The notes under the pieces are model-generated. The model searched no databases. It was not told where the DNA came from and saw nothing but the letters and a program-made list of their open reading frames with translations. This document shows positions 16,344 to 24,563 of a stretch of DNA of 49,239 nucleotides, one piece after another (the first letter of the stretch is position 1; the number at the start of each line of letters is the position of its first letter). Made by a program: the position numbers and the translations under genes. Source of the stretch: JALCSJ01 sp036788835 (GTDB lineage: Bacteria > Bacillota > Negativicutes > Acidaminococcales > Acidaminococcaceae); assembly GCA_036788835.1 (NCBI GenBank), contig DAIQMR010000017.1, forward strand, positions 1-49,239, written 5' to 3'.

Positions 16344-18731
16344 TTAGAAACTCCACCTTGCGCCGACGCTAAAGTTCACGTTGCTCTTAAGATTACCGAA
16401 GAGCTTCCGCACTTCCGCATAGGCACTGGCATTCTTAGACAGCTGCACATTGCCGCCGATACCCAGTTCTGCCCAGTTCTTTGCATGGTCGTTTTCGTAG
16501 TTGACAGTACCTGTTGTTATGCTGCCACCACCGGCAAAATCATGGTAGTAATTGGCTTTGAAGTAAGCATTGCCCTTGCCAAAGTCCTTGCCCGTCGTAA
16601 AGCCCAGTCTAGTGATGGCGTGCTTGGATGCGTCAAGATAGGCATTCATGTTATCGGAAGTAGTGTAGTCGGCACTACCAACATGGCCTAGAATCAATTC
16701 GGCACTAGGTTCAATGTAGGCACCCTTGCCAAAATCTTTTCTGTAGCCATATTCACCGCTTAAGGTTGTAGCCCACATACTGTAATCAGCAGTATAGTGT
16801 TGAGTATCAGTAGTCACATTATAGTCAGTGTTAATCTTGCCATGACGCAAGGTCACATCATAGAAATGTCCCTTGTTGCCAAGCCAAGTCTGGTACAGGC
16901 CTACAGTGGTACTGTTGATATCACCATTGCCTTTTTCATAGGAAGCATCACCATTAACACGGCTGACCATGATGCCGCGATAGATTTTGCCGTCTTTGCG
17001 GGCAAAGAGTTTATCATAGCCTATCTGGAACTGATTGTATTTGATTTCCGTCTCGCGGCCGCTGGAGCCAACCTTCTGAGTACCATGACCATACTTAGCC
17101 CACATGTTATCGTACTTATCCGCATTCTTGCTCATGGAGCGTAAATCGCCTAGACGTTTTACTAAGCTATTTGTCTCAATTTCCCAGATATTGTTCACAT
17201 TGTCACGGGAATCCGCAACGTGCTTAGTGTTTTCGGTGATGTTAACAGGGGTTGGAGTAGGTGTAGGTGTAGGAGTTGGGGTGGGGGTCGGGGTTGATCC
17301 TGTTACATCCTCTATTTTAGTAATATTCCATTTACTAGTGTTGGTTGTATCTTGTTTCACCGTAATTTCATAAGTCTTTTCATTATACTCGCTCTTAACA
17401 CCGGAAACAGTAAGCTTAGTTGAATTATCCGTTACTACCAATGCCGTACCATTAATCACATCACCTTTTTTAGAATTGGCATAAAAATTATCATAGTTAA
17501 TCTGTACCTTTAGGCTGGTAGCCGTGCTGGCAGAACCAACAGTTAAAGTATCAGACAGACCTTTAGACAAATTAGAATCTACCTTGATGATACCGTCGCT
17601 GCCGGCTAGTTTGGCAATTGTCAGCTTACGGAAATAACTATTTGCGCTGGAGCGGTAAGTCCTGTCGACAGTATATGTGCCGTCCGCCTTCCAGCCGTCC
17701 CAAGTCAGGTCGATAATGCCGTCCTTGTTTAGAGTTATAGTACTGTTTTCATCAACTGTACGTTCTGATACTTTGTTTGTGGCCACATTCTTGGTGATAG
17801 CCTCAGCATCCGAAGCCTCCACGCAATCAGTTCCATAGCGGTTGTCGTAAACGGGCCGCCAAGTAGCCCCATTGGAGATAGTAACATTATTAACACCATA
17901 AGGCCCTTGTGGATTGATCTGTGGATCCATCTTAGAGCTAACGAGATTTCCCTGCAAATAAGAAGTATTTGTGTCCATTACTATGTTGTTAGTGCCATAA
18001 CCCGTAGCTTCGACGTCTCCCTTAAATATTTTTGTTTTGCCGGTACTGGTGAGATTGGTGGTACTAGCACCATTAGAGCTGTTGCCACCCGTCAATACGC
18101 TAATGCTTCTGAAAAGCTGTCCAGCAGTTGTTACTTTCCCTGATGTTTCAATATTTACATTACCCGTTACAATAAGAGATCCTCCGTCCAAGGCATACAA
18201 ACCATAGGCCTCACCAGAAACAGCGATACCTTGACCAGCATCAACAGCTGACCCGCCTACTGCCGTGGCACTGATTTTCACATCTCCATTAACAGTAGCT
18301 TTGGCGCTTGCTTCAGCGCGCAAGCCATAAGCATAGGCATAGGCATAGGCACTCTGCGAAGAACCGGCTGTAGCTGAAGCATTTATGGTTATCAGTCCAT
18401 CTCCGGAGACAATCACACCATCACCTGATGCTCCTAGAACACCTGTAGCAAAAGCAGCTCCATCTGGAACGTTAACTTTCTTTTCAATAATCCTGTCCCC
18501 GCTCATAACAACAGAGAAAGCTATGTTCTCACCGCTAATAGCGCCCTTATAATCATTGGTACTATCACTAACCTTAATCGAGTTATATCCTCCAGCATCA
18601 ACATTATCTTTCGTTACTGTGGTTGTTACATCAACAGCCGCCTCTGCACATGGTGTTATGTACATCGTATTCATCCCTGCCAACAATAAACTTAAAGTCA
18701 ACACCTTCGCCATGTTCATCTTTTTTACCAT
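16344..18731 (-). CDS. Autotransporter (type Va) with Thr-Pro linker
   Basis: A 795-residue secreted protein. A signal peptide (KVLTLSLLLAGMNTMYITPCAEA) leads into a ~450-residue Gly/Ala/Ser/Thr-rich beta-helix-like passenger without a recognised enzyme motif. A TPTPTPTP tract (about 17248-17296) forms a stiff linker, followed by an alpha-helical stretch (NNIWEIETNSLVKRLGDLRS) and a ~260-residue C-terminal beta-barrel ending GARWSF, the typical aromatic terminus recognised by the Bam machinery. Likely surface-anchored adhesin or structural protein. AGGGGGAG precedes the ATG. Upstream lies a conserved two-box element also found before the EAL gene. Confidence 0.9.
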   Translation of the reverse strand: MVKKMNMAKVLTLSLLLAGMNTMYITPCAEAAVDVTTTVTKDNVDAGGYNSIKVSDSTNDYKGAISGENIAFSVVMSGDRIIEKKVNVPDGAAFATGVLGASGDGVIVSGDGLITINASATAGSSQSAYAYAYAYGLRAEASAKATVNGDVKISATAVGGSAVDAGQGIAVSGEAYGLYALDGGSLIVTGNVNIETSGKVTTAGQLFRSISVLTGGNSSNGASTTNLTSTGKTKIFKGDVEATGYGTNNIVMDTNTSYLQGNLVSSKMDPQINPQGPYGVNNVTISNGATWRPVYDNRYGTDCVEASDAEAITKNVATNKVSERTVDENSTITLNKDGIIDLTWDGWKADGTYTVDRTYRSSANSYFRKLTIAKLAGSDGIIKVDSNLSKGLSDTLTVGSASTATSLKVQINYDNFYANSKKGDVINGTALVVTDNSTKLTVSGVKSEYNEKTYEITVKQDTTNTSKWNITKIEDVTGSTPTPTPTPTPTPTPTPVNITENTKHVADSRDNVNNIWEIETNSLVKRLGDLRSMSKNADKYDNMWAKYGHGTQKVGSSGRETEIKYNQFQIGYDKLFARKDGKIYRGIMVSRVNGDASYEKGNGDINSTTVGLYQTWLGNKGHFYDVTLRHGKINTDYNVTTDTQHYTADYSMWATTLSGEYGYRKDFGKGAYIEPSAELILGHVGSADYTTSDNMNAYLDASKHAITRLGFTTGKDFGKGNAYFKANYYHDFAGGGSITTGTVNYENDHAKNWAELGIGGNVQLSKNASAYAEVRKLFGNLKSNVNFSVGARWSF

Positions 18732-18765
18732 ACTTCTCTCCCCCTAAATTTAATTTTTTGTCCCT

Positions 18766-18872
18766 TTTTCCAATAGGTATAACAATTGCACTTTAACATT
18801 ACCCCCAAAAAGGCAAAAAAAATAGGCCACATGTGTGCCAATCCATTAAAAAAAGGGGTCACATGTGCGCCA
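18766..18872 (-). promoter_or_regulatory. Conserved two-box upstream element, copy A
   Basis: Nearly the same ~100 bp occurs at 41835-41936. It holds two related boxes, GGCCACATGTGTGCCA (18825-18840) and GGTCACATGTGCGCCA (18857-18872), exactly 32 bp apart, then a shared stretch TTTAACATTACC toward the gene. A -10-like TTATAC sits near 18773 without an obvious -35, as expected for an activated promoter. The rest of the 18732-19084 gap holds the palindrome CTTTTTTGCGCAAAAAAAG and a terminator. Confidence 0.65.
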
Positions 18873-19010
18873 TTTTCACTTTTTTGCGCAAAAAAAGGCC
18901 GAATTGAAAATATTCGACTTTTTTAAGTATTTTTTTGCACATTTTGGTCCGCTGGAGACATTTATTATATGAAGGGCAAAATTCTTTGCTCTTTGTGGTG
19001 AATTTGTAAA

Positions 19011-19064
19011 AAAGAAGGCCAAGGGGGAAATCTCTCCATGCGGGGAGTCCCCTTGGTCTTCTTT
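19011..19064 (-). terminator. Terminator of the membrane LuxR gene
   Basis: Long imperfect stem (AAAGAAGGCCAAGGGG / CCCCTTGGTCTTCTTT) with a T-run on the minus strand, 20 bp after the stop codon. Confidence 0.85.
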
Positions 19065-19084
19065 ATGTATACAATATACAGAAA

Positions 19085-20512
19085 TTATTTTTCTAACACT
19101 TTATAATATTTCAGCAGAAGATTAAGCCGCGTTTTGGTACCTGTTTTTTCGTACATATTGGTGAGATATCTCTGGCACACTCGGCGTGAAATGAACAATT
19201 TATCAGCTATTTCCTGAATGGTGAGTTTGTCGTCCAAAAGAAGCTCAAAGACTTCTGCCTCACGAGGAGTAAAAGCGAAATCCACTGCGAACCGCTCTAT
19301 AGGGTTCAGGGGAACTTTTCCCACCTTTTCCTTGCCGATTTCTACCGCAATTTGGGGCTGTCCTTGAAGATAACACAGTACAAAGAGTGCCATTACCAAT
19401 ATTGTGCTTACTATCATTAGTTCATTGCCGGCTAAAAATTGACGGAATTTTGGTGCCATGGAAAGGATCAGGCCATTTGCGGAACAGTACACAAACCGTC
19501 CCATAATGACCCATAAAGCAGGTTCTTTGGTCCGAGGCGCAATTTCCAAGAAAAATACCATTACGTATAAAACGAAGAAGCCGCCATAGGCATAGGACAA
19601 GCATAAGACAAAATTATAAGATGTGCCATTCAAGAGCCACACAATGGCCGGTAGACAAAATACAGAGGAACAGGTAGCAGCCAGAGACAAATAACGATGC
19701 CTGCCAATATCGGCCAAATATCCTGCCAACAATAATCCCAAGGCAAAAAAGAGCCTGGGCCAATCTGCCTCGTCCAAAACCTCATGAGCGTTCAAATATG
19801 TCAGCCTGACATCCATCAAGGCGCTCAGCACAGCCATGAACAACACCGAGAAAATCCCCAGAACACCTTGTCGGGGAAACATTGGGGGATTTTTTTCATA
19901 AGGCAACGGATTTTCAAAGACCATACCGTGAGGAGCTCGCCACAAAACCAGCATCATGCCCACAATGGTTATAGCCAATGTCAAGGCAGCGGTTTCCACA
20001 ACCTGAGACATAAAGTGCTGCACTATATTCTGCAAAACCACGCCAATCGCCAAGGCTATTCCCAAAATCCTGCCCAAAAAATAATCACCCTGCAGAAGAA
20101 TTGCCATGTAGAAAAAAACATAGCCCGATAAATGCCCCATGAGGAAAGCCTCGCCCCCCAGCATGAGCAGATAGGAAACCAGATTGCCGGCCTGCATGGA
20201 ACCAAACACCATAAAAATATAAGCCAAAAGCAGTATACCCAGAACCAGAAAAGCTTGCCGGCGTGTCTCTACCGTTGTAAATATTTTACGGCTGAGCGGA
20301 TAGCTCATGAAGCCTAAGCCCATGCACAACATATTGCAGGCCAATAACCAATGGGTATTCTCCGTACCCATTATAATAGCTCCCTTGCCAATTATCAGCA
20401 TGGAAGGAAGGTAGAATATTAAACTATATAAACTGAAGAATAAAATTAATTTAATTCTATTTTTTAAATGCGTATTAACATTGGTAAACATCGCTTTGTT
20501 TCCCCCTACCAA
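19085..20512 (-). CDS. Membrane-embedded LuxR-type regulator (MFS-like + HTH)
   Basis: A 475-residue fusion: about 12 hydrophobic segments (~20-385) like a major-facilitator permease, then a LuxR/GerE helix-turn-helix (~410-475; FTPREAEVFELLLDDKLT, EIADKLFISRRVCQRYL). Such proteins are thought to sense a ligand or membrane state and bind DNA while anchored; the family occurs in gut Actinobacteria and Negativicutes. It lies upstream of the autotransporter on the same strand, so that gene, and the two-box element between them, are plausible targets. Start uncertain: 20512 (MVGG) or MFTN at about 20491. Confidence 0.85.
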   Translation of the reverse strand: MVGGNKAMFTNVNTHLKNRIKLILFFSLYSLIFYLPSMLIIGKGAIIMGTENTHWLLACNMLCMGLGFMSYPLSRKIFTTVETRRQAFLVLGILLLAYIFMVFGSMQAGNLVSYLLMLGGEAFLMGHLSGYVFFYMAILLQGDYFLGRILGIALAIGVVLQNIVQHFMSQVVETAALTLAITIVGMMLVLWRAPHGMVFENPLPYEKNPPMFPRQGVLGIFSVLFMAVLSALMDVRLTYLNAHEVLDEADWPRLFFALGLLLAGYLADIGRHRYLSLAATCSSVFCLPAIVWLLNGTSYNFVLCLSYAYGGFFVLYVMVFFLEIAPRTKEPALWVIMGRFVYCSANGLILSMAPKFRQFLAGNELMIVSTILVMALFVLCYLQGQPQIAVEIGKEKVGKVPLNPIERFAVDFAFTPREAEVFELLLDDKLTIQEIADKLFISRRVCQRYLTNMYEKTGTKTRLNLLLKYYKVLEK

Positions 20513-20598
20513 AGCACTTTCTAGTAATATAGTATCACCTAACTGCTATTATTTCAATTTGTAATTATTATTTATTTCAGCCTATTTTTTTATTAATC

Positions 20599-20633
20599 TT
20601 GACAAAATAAGTCCAATTTGTTATATTGAACTT
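20599..20633 (+). promoter_or_regulatory. Promoter and dyad operator of the Rrf2 gene
   Basis: TTGACA (20599-20604), 17 bp, TATATT (20622-20627) is a near-consensus sigma-A promoter. Over it lies AAGTCCAAT-N7-ATTGAACTT (20609-20633), an inverted repeat with one mismatch, well placed for autorepression by the Rrf2 protein. Confidence 0.75.
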
Positions 20634-20639
20634 GGGTGA

Positions 20640-21053
20640 ATGCATATGTTGATTACGCGAGAAGTGGATTATGCTTTGCGAATTCTGCGTGGCTTGAGCA
20701 AAGGCGAGCAGTTTTCGGCAGTGGAGCTGGCTGATAACGAGCAAATTCCCCGGCCCTTTGCCTATAAAATTCTGAAAAAACTGAAAAATGGCAAGCTTGT
20801 GGCTGTACAGCGGGGAGCAAAAGGCGGTTATACTCTGGTTGCAGAGCTGCGCCATGTTTCTCTGTACGATTTGCTCAACATGATGGAGAACTCTAAATAC
20901 GTATCTGCCTGCATGGACAAAGCTCATCAGTGTGCTTGGCGCGCCAAGCGGAATAATGGGGCCTGTCAGGTTCACAGGCACTTGGCCGCTATCCAGGCGG
21001 CCTTAGATGAACAATTAAAAGCCTACAGTCTGTATGATTTAATATCGCAGTAG
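20640..21053 (+). CDS. Rrf2-family Fe-S regulator
   Basis: A 137-residue winged-helix regulator (MLITREVDYALRILRGL, then GAKGGYTL of the wing). Three cysteines at about 91, 98 and 109 (ACMDKAHQC...NGACQVH) match the cluster ligands of IscR/NsrR-type proteins, so it probably carries an Fe-S cluster and senses O2, NO or redox state. It directly precedes a dehydrogenase-rubredoxin fusion and a flavodiiron protein, the expected targets. The transcript leader is very short. ATG at 20640 or 20646. Confidence 0.9.
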   Translation: MHMLITREVDYALRILRGLSKGEQFSAVELADNEQIPRPFAYKILKKLKNGKLVAVQRGAKGGYTLVAELRHVSLYDLLNMMENSKYVSACMDKAHQCAWRAKRNNGACQVHRHLAAIQAALDEQLKAYSLYDLISQ

Positions 21054-21080
21054 TGTTATGGAACCCATTCACTTCGAATT

Positions 21081-21139
21081 GTTTTGTAGGCCAGTACGTG
21101 GCCGTAGTTGTGACAGCGTTTTGTAGCCGTAGGTGTGAC
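21081..21139 (+). repeat. Short direct repeats before the dehydrogenase gene
   Basis: GCCGTAG(T/G)TGTGAC occurs at 21101-21114 and 21126-21139, and GTTTTGTAG at 21081 and 21118. Possibly regulatory sites in the 165-bp gap between rrf2 and the fusion gene. Confidence 0.4.
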
Positions 21140-21218
21140 TTGGTTTTACACTTAGTTTGGTGGAAGTATGTCACCCGTTTTCATGCATAAGTACTAATCA
21201 AGTGGAGGAGGAAATCGT

Positions 21219-23129
21219 ATGCAATTTACAACAACGAAGGAACAAGAAGCCCTGCGTGCCAAAATTCGCAGCTGGGCCGAGGAAACAGTGAAACCCCAAG
21301 CTTTTTTATTGGATCAGGGGAACAAGTTTCCCGCTGAAGCAGTTAAGGCCTTAGGAAAAATGGGCCTCATGGGTATCCCCTATCCCAAGGAATACGGCGG
21401 TGCGGGGCTGGATGTTATCAGCTATGCCATTGCGGTGGAAGAATTAGCCAGAGTAGACGGCGGTGTAGGTGTTATCCTGTCTGCTCACACCAGTTTGGGC
21501 ACATATCCTATCGCTGCTTTCGGCACCGAAGAGCAAAAGAAAAAGTATTTAGTGCCTTTGTGCAACGGCACCCATCTGGGAGCCTTCGGCCTCACTGAGC
21601 CCAATGCAGGTTCTGATGCAGGCGGTACGGAAACAACAGCTGTAGACAAGGGTGATTATTATCTGCTGAACGGTACTAAGATTTTTATTACTAATGGCGG
21701 TGAAGCTGATACCTATGTGGTTTTCGCCGTAACGACTCCCGACATCGGTGTAAAGGGCATTAGTGCTCTTATTTTAGAAAAAGGCTGGCAGGGCTTTACC
21801 TTCGGTGACCATTATGACAAGATGGGTATTCGTTCCAGTGCTACCTGCGAGCTGCGCTTTAATGATGTTAAGGTACCCAAGAAGAATTTGCTGGGCAAAG
21901 AAGGTCAGGGCTTTAAGATTGCCATGAACACCTTGGATGGCGGACGTATAGGTATTGCTGCCCAAGCTTTGGGCATTGCCCAGGGCGCCTTTGAACAGGC
22001 AGTGGCCTATGCCAAGGAAAGGGTGCAATTCGGCAAACCTATAGGTTTTCAACAGGCTATTTCTTTCAAGATTGCCGATATGGCTACCAAGCTAAGAGCA
22101 GCGCGTTTCCTGATTTACTCCGCTGCAGCTATGAAACAAGAGCATGAGCCCTATGGCATGGAATCTGCCATGGCCAAACAATATGCTTCCGATATTGCCC
22201 TAGAAGTTACCAATGATGCTTTACAGATTTTCGGCGGCACAGGGTACTTGAAAGGCATGGAAGTGGAACGTATGTATCGTGATGCGAAAATCACGACTAT
22301 TTATGAAGGCACCAATGAAATTCAGCGGGTAGTTATTGCCGCCCATATTTTAGGCAAACCTCCCAAGAGTGCTGAATCTGCTTCCAGCCTGCCAAAGAAG
22401 CCTGCCCCTATCACCGGTGTGAGAAAGCACATCCTTTTGAAGGAAGGCACAGCTGAGGAACAGGTAGCAGCTTTGGTGGAACACCTAAAGAAAGACGGCT
22501 TTGATTTCACCGTAGGCATCCCTCTGGATACGCCCATTGTGAAAGCGGAGAGAGTAGTTTCCGCCGGTAAGGGTATCGGCGAGAAGAAGAATATGATACT
22601 CATTGAGAAACTGGCCAAGGCAGCCGGTGCTGCTGTAGGATCCAGCCGCCCTGTAGCTGAGACTTTGCAATACCTGCCGTTGAACCGCTATGTAGGTATG
22701 TCGGGGCAGAAATTCACCGGCAATTTGTATATTGCCTGCGGTATTTCCGGTGCCGTCCAGCACCTAAAGGGTATCAAGGATGCCTCCATTATTGTAGCCA
22801 TTAACAACAATAACAATGCTCCTATCTTTAAGAATTGCGATTACGGTATTGTAGGCGATGTCCATGTGATTCTGCCTCTGCTGACTGCAGCTCTGGATTC
22901 CGGGGCCAAAAAACCGGCACCTCCTATGGTGAAAATGAAGAGACCCAAGATGCCCAGACCTGAACCCATTGGGCCGCGCTACATTTGCAGCGGCTGCGGA
23001 TACGAATATGTTCCTGAGCTAGGTGATCCTGACAACGACATCCCCCCCGGCACTCAATTCAAAGACCTGCCTGCAGACTGGCGCTGCCCTGAATGTTCCG
23101 AACCTAAAGACCAATTTGAAAAAGCCTAA
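21219..23129 (+). CDS. Acyl-CoA dehydrogenase / EtfA domain / rubredoxin fusion
   Basis: A 636-residue three-part redox protein. Residues 1-380 are a short-chain acyl-CoA dehydrogenase (LTEPNAGSDAGG flavin loop; catalytic Glu in TTIYEGTNEIQ, ~365). Residues ~400-555 match the C-terminal FAD-binding domain of electron-transfer flavoprotein alpha (VVSAGKGIGEKKN, LYIACGISGAVQHLKG, NNNNAPIFKNCDYGIVGD). Residues ~585-636 are a rubredoxin with CSGCGYEY and CPECSEP iron ligands. Electrons from acyl-CoA can thus pass FAD to FAD to Fe within one chain. GGAGGAGG precedes the ATG. The next gene is a flavodiiron protein, the natural rubredoxin acceptor. Confidence 0.93.
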   Translation: MQFTTTKEQEALRAKIRSWAEETVKPQAFLLDQGNKFPAEAVKALGKMGLMGIPYPKEYGGAGLDVISYAIAVEELARVDGGVGVILSAHTSLGTYPIAAFGTEEQKKKYLVPLCNGTHLGAFGLTEPNAGSDAGGTETTAVDKGDYYLLNGTKIFITNGGEADTYVVFAVTTPDIGVKGISALILEKGWQGFTFGDHYDKMGIRSSATCELRFNDVKVPKKNLLGKEGQGFKIAMNTLDGGRIGIAAQALGIAQGAFEQAVAYAKERVQFGKPIGFQQAISFKIADMATKLRAARFLIYSAAAMKQEHEPYGMESAMAKQYASDIALEVTNDALQIFGGTGYLKGMEVERMYRDAKITTIYEGTNEIQRVVIAAHILGKPPKSAESASSLPKKPAPITGVRKHILLKEGTAEEQVAALVEHLKKDGFDFTVGIPLDTPIVKAERVVSAGKGIGEKKNMILIEKLAKAAGAAVGSSRPVAETLQYLPLNRYVGMSGQKFTGNLYIACGISGAVQHLKGIKDASIIVAINNNNNAPIFKNCDYGIVGDVHVILPLLTAALDSGAKKPAPPMVKMKRPKMPRPEPIGPRYICSGCGYEYVPELGDPDNDIPPGTQFKDLPADWRCPECSEPKDQFEKA

Positions 23130-23150
23130 ATATAGTCAGGAGGAGATATT

Positions 23151-24368
23151 ATGCATTGCGTAAGAAAAGTAACCGATAATTTATACTGGGTTGGCGCTAA
23201 TGACCATCGCCTGGCCCTGTTTGAAAACTGCTTCCCTATTCCCAGAGGCGTCAGCTATAATGCCTATGTACTCTTGGATGAAAAAAGCGTTTTGTTCGAT
23301 ACTGTGGATTGGTCAGGCTGCCGGCAGCTTTTGGAAAATCTGGACTATGTATTGAAGGACAGGCAGCTGGACTATCTGGTGGTTAACCATTTGGAGCCGG
23401 ATCATGCCGCCTCTATTGAAATAGTGCTGCAGAAATATCCTAACATGAAAATCATTAGCAACGAGAAAGCCTTTATGATTATGAAGCAATTTGGCTTTAA
23501 GGTCAGCACCCATGAGTGCATTACCGTTAAAGAAGGGGATACCTATTCCTTCGGCAAACACAAGGTTCTTTTCGTAGCTGCGCCTATGGTACACTGGCCG
23601 GAAGCTATGGTGACCTTTGATACTACCAACGGAGCCCTGTTTTCCGCAGATGCCTTCGGCACCTTCGGCGCCTTGGACGGCAAGCTCTTTGCCGATGAGG
23701 TGAATTTCGACAGGGACTGGCTGGATGATGCCAGACGCTATCTGACCAACATCGTTGGCAAGTATGGTGTGCATATTCAAATGCTGCTGAAAAAAGCCGG
23801 CGGAATTTTGAATCAGATTAAATTCATCTGCCCTTTGCACGGGCCCGTGTGGCGTAAGGATTTAATGTACTTTATTGGTAAATACGATACATGGAGCAAA
23901 TATCTTCCGGAGACCAAAGGTGTCATGATTGCCTATGCTTCCATGTACGGCAATACGGAAAATGCGGCTCAGGCCCTGGCCTCCAAGCTGTGTGACAAAG
24001 GCATGACCAATGTGGTTCTGTATGATGTATCTTCCACCCACGTTTCTCAATTAATCTCCGAAGCCTTTAAATACAGTCATATTGTTTTGGCTTCGGTGAC
24101 TTACAACCTGGGAATTTATCCGGCTATGCATAATTTCCTGATGGACATGAAAGCACTGAATGTCCAGAACAGAACCATTGCCATAGTTGAAAATGGTTCC
24201 TGGGCCGTTAAGTCGGGAGATTTAATGCAGAAGTTTATTGAAAACGAATTGAAAAATATGACCATCATTAATGAGCGTTTGAGCCTTGCCTCCTCTTTGC
24301 GTGAAGACAAGGAAACCGAACTGAATCAGCTGGTAGACGGCATCCTAGAGTCTATGGCTGAAAAGTAA
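23151..24368 (+). CDS. Flavodiiron protein (FprA-like O2/NO reductase)
   Basis: A 405-residue A-type flavoprotein. The beta-lactamase-like half carries the diiron ligands in HLEPDHAAS (H80, E82, D84, H85), MVHWPEAM, SADAFGTFG and CPLHGPVW. The flavodoxin half (~253-405) has the FMN loop ASMYGNTENAA. These enzymes reduce O2 to water or NO to N2O with electrons from rubredoxin, here supplied by the upstream fusion protein. The gap is 21 bp with GGAGGAG, so both are in one operon; cytoplasmic. Confidence 0.94.
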   Translation: MHCVRKVTDNLYWVGANDHRLALFENCFPIPRGVSYNAYVLLDEKSVLFDTVDWSGCRQLLENLDYVLKDRQLDYLVVNHLEPDHAASIEIVLQKYPNMKIISNEKAFMIMKQFGFKVSTHECITVKEGDTYSFGKHKVLFVAAPMVHWPEAMVTFDTTNGALFSADAFGTFGALDGKLFADEVNFDRDWLDDARRYLTNIVGKYGVHIQMLLKKAGGILNQIKFICPLHGPVWRKDLMYFIGKYDTWSKYLPETKGVMIAYASMYGNTENAAQALASKLCDKGMTNVVLYDVSSTHVSQLISEAFKYSHIVLASVTYNLGIYPAMHNFLMDMKALNVQNRTIAIVENGSWAVKSGDLMQKFIENELKNMTIINERLSLASSLREDKETELNQLVDGILESMAEK

Positions 24369-24378
24369 AAAACAGCTA

Positions 24379-24412
24379 AAAGAGGGACCCCATTGCGGGG
24401 GTCCCTCTTTTT
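24379..24412 (+). terminator. Strong terminator after the flavodiiron gene
   Basis: AAAGAGGGACCCC / GGGGTCCCTCTTT stem with loop ATTGC and T5. Confidence 0.92.
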
Positions 24413-24434
24413 AGTTTAAACATTGTTGAGAATA

Positions 24435-24455
24435 CCCCCACCTCTAAGGTGGCGG
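24435..24455. repeat. Palindromic repeat CCCCCACCT/AGGTGGCGG
   Basis: Inverted repeat resembling 31351-31372 (CCGCCACCT...AGGTTGGGG). Such hairpins are common at ends of IS200/IS605-like elements; no transposase here. Confidence 0.5.
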
Positions 24456-24492
24456 AATGAATCGGGAATATACGCATGCAACATATGTACGC

Positions 24493-24563
24493 ACAAATTA
24501 CACACAAAAAAGCACGCCTAACTCACGACTGAAGTCACGAGTGTACGGCATATAAGAGCATCA
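24493..24563 (-). repeat. Dispersed palindromic repeat, copy 2, also a terminator
   Basis: Almost identical to 5198-5269. On the minus strand the hairpin plus TTTTTT lies directly after the stop codon of the protease autotransporter, so the repeat serves as its terminator. Confidence 0.75.
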
